In this document: positions 26,622-35,856 of the stretch, piece after piece
How positions within the stretch are numbered: position 1 is the first letter of the stretch
Layout: every line of letters begins with the position of its first letter
Source of the DNA: Caballeronia temeraria
GTDB taxonomy: Bacteria; Pseudomonadota; Gammaproteobacteria; Burkholderiales; Burkholderiaceae
Assembly (NCBI RefSeq): GCF_001544795.2
Contig: NZ_FCOI02000005.1
Location: 4,402-68,401, forward strand
Direction: 5' to 3'
DNA: 64,000 nt
Notes under the pieces: generated by a model
Database searches by the model: none
Told to the model about the DNA's origin: nothing
What the model saw: the letters and a program-made list of their open reading frames with translations, nothing else
Made by a program: the position numbers and the translations under genes

Positions 26622-27087
26622 TGTGAGACCTCGCTGCTATATGGCGCGCTGCGACGTTTCCGACCCTGCCAGTTGGTACGCGAAAGCGCAAGGAACCCGC
26701 CATCGGATCGTGCGTGGCATGTCGACCGGATGCGCATCGGAGAGATCACGAGAACGGGGATGATTTTCGACACGCGGGCGCATCGGCCCGCTTGTTGATT
26801 TAATGCCTTGAATTACGCGATGTAAAGTGCCCGACCAGTGAAATCCTGCATGCGATCTAGCATGTATCGGACAAAGTTGCCGATGCGGATGATTAGCGAA
26901 TTGAGTGCTTAAATTGGCCGCTGATCATTAAACATGTACTCCTTATCGTCCTGCATGCTCTTATAAAATTTGCGAAGAAGTGTTGAATGTGCTTACAACG
27001 AAGTTTCAGTGGTCAACGTCGATGGCGCAGCGGCGTTCTAGCGGCTGAACGGATCGTTTGTCCGCTCATTCATCCACGGAGCATTAC
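26622..27087. other. AT-rich non-coding region
   Basis: About 465 bp without a gene between the flavoenzyme (-) and the small exported protein (+). From about 26790 to 27000 it is clearly more AT-rich than the rest of the window. TATAAA at 26962 could be part of the promoter for the small protein. The inverted repeat CATGC/GCATG around 26847-26866 is imperfect. No RNA gene was recognised. Confidence 0.5.
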
Positions 27088-27345
27088 ATGAACAAGAAGA
27101 TTTTCGCCGCTGCGGTCATTGCATGCCTGACGACCGGTGCTTTCGCCAAGCCGCATCATGACAAGCACGAGCATCGCAAGAACTACGAGCACGGCTATCA
27201 GCACAAGGAGCGCTTCGAGCACGGCGAACGCGGCGAGCGCCGCGACACGTTCAACCGCCCCGAACAACATGCGCGCGATAACAGCCGGGCCGATTACGAC
27301 CAATATCGTGGCGATATCGACAAGAACCGGCCGTACGGCAACTAA
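27088..27345 (+). CDS. Small exported His/Arg/Glu-rich protein
   Basis: An 85-residue protein with a clear signal peptide (MNKKIFAAAVIACLTTGAFA, cleavage after AFA). The mature part is extremely charged and histidine-rich (KPHHDKHEHRKNYEHGYQHK, then ERFEHGERGERRD) and ends in RGDIDKNRPYGN. Such sequences can bind metal or stay disordered in the periplasm; no family was recognised and no function is claimed. ATG 27088 follows a CACGGAG ribosome site; an in-frame start at 27058 would add residues before the signal peptide and is unlikely. Confidence 0.7.
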   Translation: MNKKIFAAAVIACLTTGAFAKPHHDKHEHRKNYEHGYQHKERFEHGERGERRDTFNRPEQHARDNSRADYDQYRGDIDKNRPYGN

Positions 27346-27356
27346 TCCGGCTGGCT

Positions 27357-27397
27357 GCCGATACCGCATGCCGCCAGGCGCGGCACACGGTATCGGC
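27357..27397. terminator. Nested perfect hairpin between convergent genes
   Basis: The outer stem GCCGATACCG / CGGTATCGGC (10 bp) encloses a symmetric CA/CA internal loop and an inner stem TGCCGC / GCGGCA with a CAGGC loop. It lies between the small exported protein gene (+) and the end of the glutamate dehydrogenase gene (-). There is no long T-tract. It probably serves as a bidirectional terminator. Confidence 0.6.
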
Positions 27398-27428
27398 GTA
27401 CGAAGAGACGAGACGAAACGAAAGGCGT

Positions 27429-30400
27429 CTACGCCCGCTCCAGCACCGCCATCTCTCTCACGACCACGAGCAGCATCGACAGACTCGCCCCGCCGCTCGC
27501 CCGCAATTCCGCCAGCAGTCGCGTATAGCGATCCAGCGCGTCCTGCCGCTTAGCCCGCCAGCTTTCGACGATCACATCCGGCGCATCGATGCCGCGCGAT
27601 TGTTCGAGCGCACTCACCGTCAGCGCACGCTTCAGTCGCGCAAGTTCCTCCAGTGCCGCCGCGCGCGCGAGCAGGTCCCAGTGCGTCGTGATCGGCAGCG
27701 CCATCGCGCGTTCGGCAATCCCGCGATAGTCGAGCAACGTGCCGATACCGAAGTACACGCTTGCCACAAGCTCCAGACTGCGCCCGGAGCACGCCGCCAC
27801 TTCCGCGCTGTCGAGCACGGCGGTCGCGATCTCGCCGCTCGCCACGCGCGCCGCGAGACTGCTCTCGACGCCCGCATCCTCCAGATCGCGCCGGCGCGCG
27901 TACCACGCGTCGAGTTGCGTCGCGGGCAGAAGCGCCGGCAGTTGCGGCGCGAGACGTTGCGCGGCCTCGCGGCAACGCGCGAGCACGCCCTTCGCCTCGT
28001 GCGTGCCGGTACCGTTGTGCTTCAGATGACGCAGGAACCAGAGCGACGTATCGTCGAGCAGACGCACGACATCGACGAACATGCGCGCCTGCACTTCATC
28101 GGCGACGATATTGTCGAGACGATCGATGCTGCGCCACAGATCGTCGAGATCGAAGACATCGCGCGACATCAGCGCCGCGCGCACGATGTCGCTCGGGCGC
28201 GCATCCGTCTCTTCCATCAGCCGATGCACGAACGTGCAGCCCACGCGATTCACGAGCGCATTCGTCAGATGCGTCGCGAGGATTTCGCGCTTCAGCGGAT
28301 GGCGCTGCATCGTCTCGCTATAGCGTTGCTGCAAAGGCTTCGGGAAGTATTCGGGCAGCATGTCGGCGACGAGCGCGTCCTCGGGCACGTCCGATTCGAG
28401 CAGCTCGTCGTAGAGCCACATCTTGCCGTACGCGAGCAACACCGCACGTTCAGGCGATGTGAGCCCGGACTTCGACGCCGCGCGCTCGGTGATGTCGTCA
28501 TCGTTCGGCAGGAACTCGATGCGGCGCTTCAGACGCCCCGCGCGTTCCAAGAATCGCATCATGCGCGCTTCGGCGTCGAGCGTTTCGGCTTCATGGCGCT
28601 TCGCAATCGACAGTGCCTGCGTCTGCGCGTAGTTGTCCTTCAGCACGAGCAGCCCGACTTCATCGGTCATCTCGGCGAGCAGCGCGTTGCGTTGCTTCTC
28701 GGTCATCTCGCCATCGGCGACGACGAGGCCGAGCAGAATCTTGATGTTGACCTCGTGATCCGAGCAATCGACGCCCGCGGAGTTATCGATCGCATCCGTG
28801 TTGATGCGCCCGCCCTTCTGCGCGAACTCGATGCGACCCAGTTGCGTCAGCCCGAGATTGCCGCCCTCCGCGACCACCTTCACGCGCAACTCCGCGCCGT
28901 TCACGCGCACGGCGTCATTGGTGCGATCGCCGACTTGCTGATGCGTCTCCGTGCTCGACTTCACATACGTGCCGACGCCGCCGTTATAAAGCAGATCGGC
29001 TTCGGCGAGCAGGATCGCGCGAATGAGTTCGTTCGGCGCGAGCACCGATACGCCGATGCCGAGCGCCGCCTGCACTTGCGGCGAAATCGGAATCGACTTC
29101 GCCGTGCGCGGATAGACGCCGCCGCCCGTCGAGATCAGCGCGGGATCGTAGTCGGCCCAACTGGAACGCGGCAGCGCGAAAAGACGCGCGCGTTCTTCGA
29201 AGCTCGTCGCCGCATCGGGCGTCGGATCGAGAAACACATGCCGATGATCGAACGCCGCGATCAGCCTGATATGACGCGACAGCAGCATGCCGTTGCCGAA
29301 CACGTCGCCCGACATGTCGCCGACGCCGACCACGGTGAAGTCCGTCGTCTGCGTATCGAAGTTCATCTCGCGGAAATGGCGCTTCACCGATTCCCACGCG
29401 CCGCGCGCGGTGATACCCATTTTCTTGTGGTCGTAGCCGACCGAGCCGCCGGACGCGAAGGCATCGTCGAGCCAGAAGCCGTATTCGTGCGCGATCGCGT
29501 TCGCGTAATCGGAGAACGTGGCCGTGCCTTTGTCGGCGGCGACGACGAGATACGGATCGTCGGGATCGTGGCGCACGACATCCGGCGGCGGCACGATGCC
29601 ATCGGGCGTGCGGTTGTCGGTCACATCGAGCAGGCCGCGCAGGAACATCTGATAGCACGCGACGCCTTCATTCAGGAATGCTTCACGATCCGATACCGGC
29701 GGCGGATTCTTCACGACGAAGCCGCCCTTCGATCCCACCGGCACGATCACCGTGTTCTTCACCATCTGCGCTTTCATCAGGCCGAGCACTTCGGTGCGGA
29801 AATCCTCGCGCCGGTCCGACCAGCGCAGCCCGCCGCGCGCGACGCGCCCGCCGCGCAAATGCACACCTTCGACACGCGGCGCATAGACCCAGATTTCGAA
29901 CATCGGCTTAGGCTCGGGCAGGCCCGGCACTTTCGATGGATCAAGCTTGAACGACACATACGGGCGCGGCTGCCCTTGCGCGTCGCGATGAAAATGATTC
30001 GTGCGGACCGTCGCCGTGATGACGCCGAGAAACTGGCGCAGGATGCGGTCTTCGTCGAGATTGGGCACTTTGTCGAGCGCCGCTTCGATATCGGCGAGCA
30101 CGCGTTCCGCGGCCTTTTCACGCTCTTCCGCCGTGCCGCCACGCGCCGGATCGAAGCGCACCATGAAGAGCTGCAGCAGCTTCTTCGCGATCACCGGATT
30201 GCCGATCAGCGCGCGCTCGATATACGCATCGCTGAACGTCGAGCCGACTTGCCGCAGGTATTTCGCGTAGGCGCGCATGATGGTCACGTCGCGCGCGCCG
30301 AATTCCGCGCGCAGCACGAGACGGTTGTAGTCGTCGTTCTCGATCTCGCCCGACCACACGCTCGCGAACGCATTCTCGAAGAGCGGCTTCACGCGGTCGA

Positions 30401-32294
30401 TATCGAACTCGACATCGTCCTGCAATTCGAGGCCGAAATCGTGAATCCATGCGTTCGGCGCACCGGTCGGCTCGATCAGATACGGACGCTCTTCATCCAC
30501 GCGCACGCCGAGATGTTCGAGCATCGGCAGGCTGTGCGACAGCGCGATCGGATCGCCCACGCGATACACCTTGAAACGGAACGCACGGCGTGACGCTTCG
30601 ATCGGCCGGTACAGGCTCATCGACAAACCGCCCGGGCGCGTATGCGTCGCCTCGATCAGCTCGATGTCGCGCACCGCCGTGCGCGCCGGATAGTCCTCGC
30701 GATAACCGGCGGGAAACGAATCGGCATAACGCTGCAAGAGGCGGTTGCCGGCTTCCTCGCCGTGACTGTCGATGAGCGCATCGGCGAGATCGTCCTGCCA
30801 GCGGCGCGCGACCTGCACGATGCGCGCTTCGAGTTCGCGCGGGTCGACTTCCGGCATCGTGCCTCTGTCCGCACGCACGACGATATGAATCCGCGCGAGC
30901 GGCGACTCGGACAAGAGCGGCGTGAACTCGATGCTCTTGCCGTTGTACGCCTCCATCAACACCTTGCTGATGCGGCGGCGCAGGTCGGTGTTGAACTTGT
31001 CGCGCGGCACAAAGACGAGGCACGACACGAAGCGGTCGAAGCGGTCGCGCCGCACGAAAAGGCGCGTGCGCTGATGTTCCTGCAGACGCAGCACGCCGAT
31101 GGCGATATCGAAGAGCACGTCTTCATCGGCCTGAAACAGCTCGTCGCGCGGATACTGCTCCAGCACCGTGATGAGCGATTTCGCCAGATGTCCTTTCTCG
31201 AGAAAGCCCGCGCGCCGCACGATGTTCGCGCACTTGCGCCGCACGATCGGAATCTCGGAGGTCGGCACGAGATACGCCGTCGACGTGTACAGGCCGAGAA
31301 AGCGCCGCTCGCCGATCACCTTGCCATCGGGCGACGTGCGCTTCACGCCGACATAGTCGAGATAGCCCGGCCGATGCACCGTCGCGCGCGAATTCGCCTT
31401 CGTCAGAAAGATCGGCGCCGCGCCTTCGATGATCGCGGCTGCGCCCGGCGGCAGCGGCGTCACGTCGCCGGCAGAGGGCGCGCGCAAGGTTTCGCGCAGA
31501 ATGCCGAGACCGGAACCCGGCACGCCGCGCAACGCGAAGCCGCCTTCGTGCTCGACCAGCTCGTAATCGCGGCAGCCGAGAAAGGTGAAATGATCCGCGA
31601 CCATCCATTCGAGGAACGCGCGGGACTCGATGCCGTCGGGCGTCGTGTCGCGTGTTTTCAGATCGCCGATCGCAACGCGCGCCGACTCGGTCACCTTCGG
31701 CCAGTCCTCGACCGCCGCGCGCACATCGCCAAGCACACGCGCGATGTTGTCGCGCACTTCGTCGAGACGCTCGCCGTCGCCGCAGCGATTCACTTCGAAA
31801 TGGATGAACGATTCGAGCTCGGAGTTGCCGTCGCCCGCTTCGGCATGACCCTGCCCGATGCGCTCGATCTCGCCGCCATGCGCCCCCTTGCCCGTGCGCC
31901 AGACGCGAAACACCGGATGAATCGCCGAGTGCAGCGCAAGCCCCAGACGATTGAGCTCCATCGTCACCGAATCGACGAGAAACGGCATGTCGTCGTTGAC
32001 GATCTCGACGACCGTGTGATCCGAGTGCCAGCCATGCTGTTCGAGATTCGGGTTGTAGACGCGCAGCACCTCGCGCCCGGGCACGAACTTCTGCGCCGTC
32101 TGCCAGTGCGCCATCGCGGCGCCGTAGAGATCGGCGACGTCGCGGCTCGCGATATCTTCGACATCGACCTGCTCGTAGTAATAGCGAAGAAGCGGCTCGA
32201 TGACCTTGAAACTGGCTTCCGGCAATCGTCCTCGCGCAAACTCGAGGAGATCGTTGATGAGGTGTTCGACCCGCGCTTCGTTCTTGACCAGCAT
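27429..32294 (-). CDS. gdhB: NAD-specific glutamate dehydrogenase, large (GDH-180) type
   Basis: A 1621-residue enzyme of the giant NAD-GDH class, converting glutamate to 2-oxoglutarate and ammonia in the catabolic direction. The N-terminal half carries ACT-like regulatory regions (VEIVNDDMPFLVDSVTMELN near residue 100). The catalytic domain has GGLRWSDRREDFRTEVLGLM, MVKNTVIVPVGSKGGFVVK with its active-site Lys, and VVGVGDMSGDVFGNGMLLS. The ATG at 32294 is preceded by GGGAGG; a longer in-frame start at 32408 has no support. It is monocistronic. Homologues in Pseudomonas and Streptomyces are regulated allosterically, often by amino acids. Confidence 0.95.
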   Translation of the reverse strand: MLVKNEARVEHLINDLLEFARGRLPEASFKVIEPLLRYYYEQVDVEDIASRDVADLYGAAMAHWQTAQKFVPGREVLRVYNPNLEQHGWHSDHTVVEIVNDDMPFLVDSVTMELNRLGLALHSAIHPVFRVWRTGKGAHGGEIERIGQGHAEAGDGNSELESFIHFEVNRCGDGERLDEVRDNIARVLGDVRAAVEDWPKVTESARVAIGDLKTRDTTPDGIESRAFLEWMVADHFTFLGCRDYELVEHEGGFALRGVPGSGLGILRETLRAPSAGDVTPLPPGAAAIIEGAAPIFLTKANSRATVHRPGYLDYVGVKRTSPDGKVIGERRFLGLYTSTAYLVPTSEIPIVRRKCANIVRRAGFLEKGHLAKSLITVLEQYPRDELFQADEDVLFDIAIGVLRLQEHQRTRLFVRRDRFDRFVSCLVFVPRDKFNTDLRRRISKVLMEAYNGKSIEFTPLLSESPLARIHIVVRADRGTMPEVDPRELEARIVQVARRWQDDLADALIDSHGEEAGNRLLQRYADSFPAGYREDYPARTAVRDIELIEATHTRPGGLSMSLYRPIEASRRAFRFKVYRVGDPIALSHSLPMLEHLGVRVDEERPYLIEPTGAPNAWIHDFGLELQDDVEFDIDRVKPLFENAFASVWSGEIENDDYNRLVLRAEFGARDVTIMRAYAKYLRQVGSTFSDAYIERALIGNPVIAKKLLQLFMVRFDPARGGTAEEREKAAERVLADIEAALDKVPNLDEDRILRQFLGVITATVRTNHFHRDAQGQPRPYVSFKLDPSKVPGLPEPKPMFEIWVYAPRVEGVHLRGGRVARGGLRWSDRREDFRTEVLGLMKAQMVKNTVIVPVGSKGGFVVKNPPPVSDREAFLNEGVACYQMFLRGLLDVTDNRTPDGIVPPPDVVRHDPDDPYLVVAADKGTATFSDYANAIAHEYGFWLDDAFASGGSVGYDHKKMGITARGAWESVKRHFREMNFDTQTTDFTVVGVGDMSGDVFGNGMLLSRHIRLIAAFDHRHVFLDPTPDAATSFEERARLFALPRSSWADYDPALISTGGGVYPRTAKSIPISPQVQAALGIGVSVLAPNELIRAILLAEADLLYNGGVGTYVKSSTETHQQVGDRTNDAVRVNGAELRVKVVAEGGNLGLTQLGRIEFAQKGGRINTDAIDNSAGVDCSDHEVNIKILLGLVVADGEMTEKQRNALLAEMTDEVGLLVLKDNYAQTQALSIAKRHEAETLDAEARMMRFLERAGRLKRRIEFLPNDDDITERAASKSGLTSPERAVLLAYGKMWLYDELLESDVPEDALVADMLPEYFPKPLQQRYSETMQRHPLKREILATHLTNALVNRVGCTFVHRLMEETDARPSDIVRAALMSRDVFDLDDLWRSIDRLDNIVADEVQARMFVDVVRLLDDTSLWFLRHLKHNGTGTHEAKGVLARCREAAQRLAPQLPALLPATQLDAWYARRRDLEDAGVESSLAARVASGEIATAVLDSAEVAACSGRSLELVASVYFGIGTLLDYRGIAERAMALPITTHWDLLARAAALEELARLKRALTVSALEQSRGIDAPDVIVESWRAKRQDALDRYTRLLAELRASGGASLSMLLVVVREMAVLERA

Positions 32295-32513
32295 GGTGTC
32301 CTCCCGAGGCTTTCGGTTGCGGTGCGGTTGCGGCACGCTCTTCGAATCAAGGAGATTATGCGCCGCCCCGGGCCTATGCTCGTGGCTCGGGCATGTGCGG
32401 GTGCACAAAGACGGTGCGTGCGCACGTTACGTTAGACGCATCGCGTGACCTTTGCGCGACATCGGCTTTCGGCTATCGTCGATATCGGCGCAACGGCCGA
32501 CGGAGGAATCGCC

Positions 32514-32939
32514 ATGCAGGACTTCACTGAAGAGTCAGCGCAACAGACGGTCGTCACCGTGCGGCCGAAGGAGAAACTCGCGACGGTGCAGCATCTGCCG
32601 TATTTCATCGGATTGTCGGCCGCGACGGCGGGCACGCGCGGCCTCGCGATGCATCTCGTCGTCGTGCCGCCGGGCGGGCACGGCGAGCCGCATGTGCATG
32701 TCGGCTACGAGACGGGCATCTACATACTCGAAGGACGCATCGAGACGCGCTATGGGCCGGGGCTGGCGGAATCGGTCATCAACGAGCCGGGCGACTTCGT
32801 GTTCATTCCGCCCGGCGTGCCGCATCAGCCGGTCAATCTGAGTGCGACGGAGCCGGCGCGCGCCGTGATCGCCCGTAACGACGCCAACGAGGCGGATCGC
32901 GTCGTGCCCTACGATCCGCGGGATGGGGCCGCGTCCTAG
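32514..32939 (+). CDS. Cupin-domain protein
   Basis: A 141-residue single-domain cupin. The metal-binding motif appears as PPGGHGEPHVHVGYETGIYILEG (here split: GGHGEPHVH, then E) and the second motif as PGDFVFIPPGVPHQPVN. The His and Glu ligands are all present, so metal binding is likely. Catalytic role unknown; this family includes isomerases, dioxygenases and pure binding proteins. ATG 32514 has a CGGAGGAAT ribosome site. It is divergent from gdhB and its stop overlaps the convergent lipoprotein gene by four bases. Confidence 0.8.
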   Translation: MQDFTEESAQQTVVTVRPKEKLATVQHLPYFIGLSAATAGTRGLAMHLVVVPPGGHGEPHVHVGYETGIYILEGRIETRYGPGLAESVINEPGDFVFIPPGVPHQPVNLSATEPARAVIARNDANEADRVVPYDPRDGAAS

Positions 32940-33430
32940 TAGCCGGATGCGCCCATGCCGGGAAGATCGACGTAGCCGCTGTCGGTGAAACGCGCGCCGC
33001 CGAATGCGCCGCCCGCGAGTTTGCCGCGCACCGTGTACGAGACCTTGCTGACGGTGTCGCCGCTGGCGAAGCCGAACGCCTGGCGCGCGACCGAGAACGC
33101 CGAGACCGTCACCGGCACGGACAGCACCGTCTCGCCGTAGCGCGGCACCGTGCCGCGCTGATCGCTCACGCCGCTCGCGAATGCGCGGCCGTTCAGGTCG
33201 AGATCGAGCGCGACGCCGTCGAAGTCGAGCGGCGCGTCGTTCGGATTCTGCACGCGCAGCTTCACGGCGAAACGCATTTCGAGCCCCTGTCCTTCGAGCG
33301 GCTCGATGCCCGCGACGCTCACGCGCATCGCGTCGCGATTGAAGAAACCCGCGCAGCCGCCGAGCGCGAGCATCGCGAGGAAAGCGGCGAAGAAGAAAAC
33401 GAAGCGATGACGCGTGTAATTCGATTGCAT
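32936..33430 (-). CDS. LEA type 2 (WHy-domain) lipoprotein
   Basis: A 164-residue lipoprotein. The signal sequence ends in the lipobox LALGGC, so it should be lipidated at that Cys. The mature part has the water-stress/hypersensitive-response (WHy, LEA_2) pattern: VAGIEPLEGQGLEMRFAVKL, VQNPNDAPLDFDGVALDLDL, then AFASGVS. The immunoglobulin-like fold is linked to desiccation and stress tolerance in plants and bacteria, but its bacterial role is unclear. It lies 25 bp downstream of the YdjM-like gene on the same strand, so the two are likely one operon. Confidence 0.85.
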   Translation of the reverse strand: MQSNYTRHRFVFFFAAFLAMLALGGCAGFFNRDAMRVSVAGIEPLEGQGLEMRFAVKLRVQNPNDAPLDFDGVALDLDLNGRAFASGVSDQRGTVPRYGETVLSVPVTVSAFSVARQAFGFASGDTVSKVSYTVRGKLAGGAFGGARFTDSGYVDLPGMGASGY

Positions 33431-33455
33431 GAGAACGTGACTCCTCGTGATGCCG

Positions 33456-33968
33456 TCAGATGCGCAGCGCATTCAGCAGCATGCGGCCATAGGCATGATG
33501 AAACCAGACATCGTCGATGACGAAAAGCGCCGCAGCCCACGAAGCCGCGACGATGATCAGATCGCAACGCCCGCTTCGCCACAGATTGAGCGAGTGGCGC
33601 GCGACGATCCACGGCACGCCGAGCGGATTGGGCCAGTCCGCGAACAGATGCATGAGCCCGCCGCACGCGAAACCGAACGCGATGGGCGCTGCCGGATGCC
33701 GCCCGAGAAAATGATACGAAAGCGCGAGCAGCGCCGCCCAGCCGACGCCCCAATGCGTGAGCGTCCGATGCGTGATCCACAGCTTGCGCGCGCGCGTCCA
33801 CCATGCGACCTCGAGCCAGTCGGGCGCGGTCGCGCCGACGACACCCGCGAGCAGCGCAAGGACGCCGGCGAGCATGTTCGCGCCTGCGGTGACCGGATGC
33901 GTCACGATCGCCGCCGCGATGATGCCTGCCGCCCATCCCGTCGCATGATGAGCCTTGCTCGATGCCAT
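33456..33968 (-). CDS. YdjM-family membrane-bound metal-dependent hydrolase
   Basis: A protein of 170 residues (178 if the ATG at 33992 is used) with several hydrophobic helices. It starts MASSKAHHATGWAAGIIAAA, and holds APDWLEVAW, the motif THRTLTHW and a later HLFADWPNPLGVPW. These His/Asp clusters define the YdjM (LexA-regulated, membrane-bound hydrolase) family, whose substrate is unknown; in E. coli ydjM is SOS-induced. I saw no LexA box here. The start at 33968 is preceded by GCAGG and matches family N-termini; 33992 remains possible. Confidence 0.75.
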   Translation of the reverse strand: MASSKAHHATGWAAGIIAAAIVTHPVTAGANMLAGVLALLAGVVGATAPDWLEVAWWTRARKLWITHRTLTHWGVGWAALLALSYHFLGRHPAAPIAFGFACGGLMHLFADWPNPLGVPWIVARHSLNLWRSGRCDLIIVAASWAAALFVIDDVWFHHAYGRMLLNALRI

Positions 33969-34202
33969 GAAAAAACCTGCCTTCTTGCCCATGTCCGGAA
34001 AGCGCGCATGTTCGCACGGCGCTCGGGGTCGGAACCGGTCTGAAACATAAACTTACGCAATTGCGCTGCCCGAAACACGCTTATGCGCGCGGCGTCGGCG
34101 AGGCGGCGCGGCGTTGTCTAAAATGATTTCTGGATTGCTGCGCAACACACGCTGCGGACGCTCACCGACGCGCCCCACGCCCGCTTGCGCTGCACGCATC
34201 GA

Positions 34203-34733
34203 ATGAATCTATTGAATCCGGCCGTCATGCAACACCTGAAATACCTGAGCGCTTATCCAAACGTGCTGCAGGACAAGGTGCGCCGACTGATCGCCCAGCA
34301 ACAACTGGGCGCTTATCTCGACGCGCGCTATCCGAGCAAGCACGCCGTCCAGTCCGACCGCGCGCTCTATGAATATTGCTCTGATCTGAAGCAGGAATTC
34401 CTGCGCGTCGCGCCCGCGATCGACAAGGTTTTCTACGACAGCAAGCTCGATGTGCTACGTCACGCACTCGGGTTGCATACCGCGATTTCCCGCGTGCAAG
34501 GCGCGAAGCTCAAGGCGAAGAAGGAAATCCGCATCGCGTCGCTCTTCAGGGACACCGCGCCCGAGTTTCTTCGGATGATCGTCGTGCACGAGCTTGCGCA
34601 TCTGAAGGAAAGCGACCACAACAAGGCGTTTTACCGGCTGTGTGAGCTGATGCAGCCGGGCTACCATCAGATCGAATTCGACCTGCGGCTCTATCTCACG
34701 CATCGCGACCTGCTGCGCACGAAGGCGGCGTGA
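34203..34733 (+). CDS. YgjP-like (M48-related) metallopeptidase
   Basis: A 176-residue soluble protein of the YgjP/DUF45 family. The zinc site appears in IVVHELAHLKESDHNKAFYR, with HExxH and the following DHNKAFY helix that supplies the third ligand. The final part (LCELMQPGYHQIEFDLRLYL) is also typical. Substrates are unknown. Start choice is uncertain: ATG 34203 and ATG 34227 are both in frame and neither has a good ribosome site. It converges on the PPTase gene with a 16-bp gap. Confidence 0.8.
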   Translation: MNLLNPAVMQHLKYLSAYPNVLQDKVRRLIAQQQLGAYLDARYPSKHAVQSDRALYEYCSDLKQEFLRVAPAIDKVFYDSKLDVLRHALGLHTAISRVQGAKLKAKKEIRIASLFRDTAPEFLRMIVVHELAHLKESDHNKAFYRLCELMQPGYHQIEFDLRLYLTHRDLLRTKAA

Positions 34734-34749
34734 GCGCCGTTGCACTGCA

Positions 34750-35451
34750 TCAATATGACCACGCGAGCGCGGCGGCGTATTCCTTCGGCGCGGCAAGCGG
34801 AACGGCCTCGAATGCGCCTGCGTTGCGTGTGACCGTATAGCGGACGTCGTCGCGCGGCAGCACGGAAAAGCCGTGCATCGGAATCTCCGTGCCGCCGATG
34901 CCGTCGCCATGCGCCTTCAGCAACGCTTCCTTCGCGGTCCAGCAGTCGAAGAAGGCGTGACTTCGGACGGTTTCTTCGGACATCGCTTCGATCTCTTGGC
35001 GATCGATGTCCGCGAGCACCGCGGGCGCCAGATCGCGCCACTGAAACGTCGCACGCGCTTCCTCGATATCCACGCCCACGCGTCTCCCCCGCGATATCGC
35101 GATCAGGCCGTACTCGCCCGAGTGCGACACGTTGAAATCCGGCGCGTCCGCGTGCGCGAGAAACGGCCGGCCACGGTCGCCGGCATCGAACACGAGGTTC
35201 GCGGGATCGTCGCCCGTCTCGACGGCGAGCAGATGCCGCAACGCGCAACGCACCGCGCCGAACCGGGATGCATCCGCGTGACGCAAGAAGCGCGCGGCGC
35301 GGGCGCGTTCATCGGCGTTCATCGTGGCGTAGGCGGCGCTGTCGAGCGGCTCCGAAAAATCGATATGAAGCAGCCACACGCGCACGTCGTCCGGTGCGTG
35401 GGCGGGAAGCGGCATCGGCCGAAGGTCGAACGGAATCGTCGTTACGGTCAT
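34750..35451 (-). CDS. Sfp-type 4'-phosphopantetheinyl transferase
   Basis: A 233-residue enzyme that moves phosphopantetheine from CoA to carrier proteins of polyketide, peptide or fatty-acid synthases. The three family motifs are clear: PDFNVSHSGEYGLIAIS, GVDIEEAR (metal-binding Asp-x-Glu) and FFDCWTAKEALLKAHGDG. The gene is the last of the nitrile-hydratase operon; its ATG overlaps the stop of the tautomerase gene (ATGA). No synthase gene is in the window, so its carrier protein must be encoded elsewhere. Its coupling to nitrile hydratase genes is unexpected. Confidence 0.92.
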   Translation of the reverse strand: MTVTTIPFDLRPMPLPAHAPDDVRVWLLHIDFSEPLDSAAYATMNADERARAARFLRHADASRFGAVRCALRHLLAVETGDDPANLVFDAGDRGRPFLAHADAPDFNVSHSGEYGLIAISRGRRVGVDIEEARATFQWRDLAPAVLADIDRQEIEAMSEETVRSHAFFDCWTAKEALLKAHGDGIGGTEIPMHGFSVLPRDDVRYTVTRNAGAFEAVPLAAPKEYAAALAWSY

Positions 35452-35834
35452 TTGGGTGCGTACTGCGCCTCGCCGTTGCCGAAGGACCAGTTCTCCTTCT
35501 TCACTTCGACGAGACTGATGAAAACGTCTTCGCGCCGCAGCTTGAGCCTTTCATACAGGCCATCGGCGACGGCCTTGTAGAACGCGCTTTTCTTCGCGAC
35601 GTCACGGCCTTCGTTGAGCGTCACCTGAATCACGACGCAATCGTCCGTGCGGTGGATGCCGAGATACGTGCGGTCGACGATGAAATCCGTCGCGCCATGC
35701 TCCGCGACGATCTGGAAGCGATCGTTCTCGGGCACGTCGAGCGTGGTGCGCATCGCGTCGTACACGACATCGCCGATGGTCGTGCGATACGCGTTGTCTT
35801 TCCCTTTAAGCAGATCGATGCGAACGAGCGGCAT
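35448..35834 (-). CDS. Tautomerase-family protein
   Basis: A 128-residue protein beginning MPLVRIDLLKGK; after Met removal the N-terminal Pro would be the catalytic base of the 4-oxalocrotonate tautomerase superfamily. Later segments (RFQIVAEHGATDFIVDRTYL, then VIQVTLNEGRD and EDVFISLVEVKKENWSFGNG) match the longer "tautomerase family" proteins of about 130 residues. The substrate is unknown. ATG 35834 follows GGAGAAGC. It sits 22 bp after the NHase activator gene and overlaps the PPTase gene by four bases. Confidence 0.88.
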   Translation of the reverse strand: MPLVRIDLLKGKDNAYRTTIGDVVYDAMRTTLDVPENDRFQIVAEHGATDFIVDRTYLGIHRTDDCVVIQVTLNEGRDVAKKSAFYKAVADGLYERLKLRREDVFISLVEVKKENWSFGNGEAQYAPK

Positions 35835-35856
35835 GAGCTTCTCCTGGTGGATGATG

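Noticed and set aside
26847-26866. 20-bp imperfect palindrome resembling a lux box
   Set aside because: The CTG...CAG ends typical of LuxR-type sites are missing and several pairs mismatch; no quorum-sensing gene is nearby.
27600-30593. Open frame of 997 codons on the plus strand opposite the glutamate dehydrogenase gene
   Set aside because: Composition is dominated by Arg, His, Ala and Asp and mirrors the codon bias of the real gene; no conserved motif.
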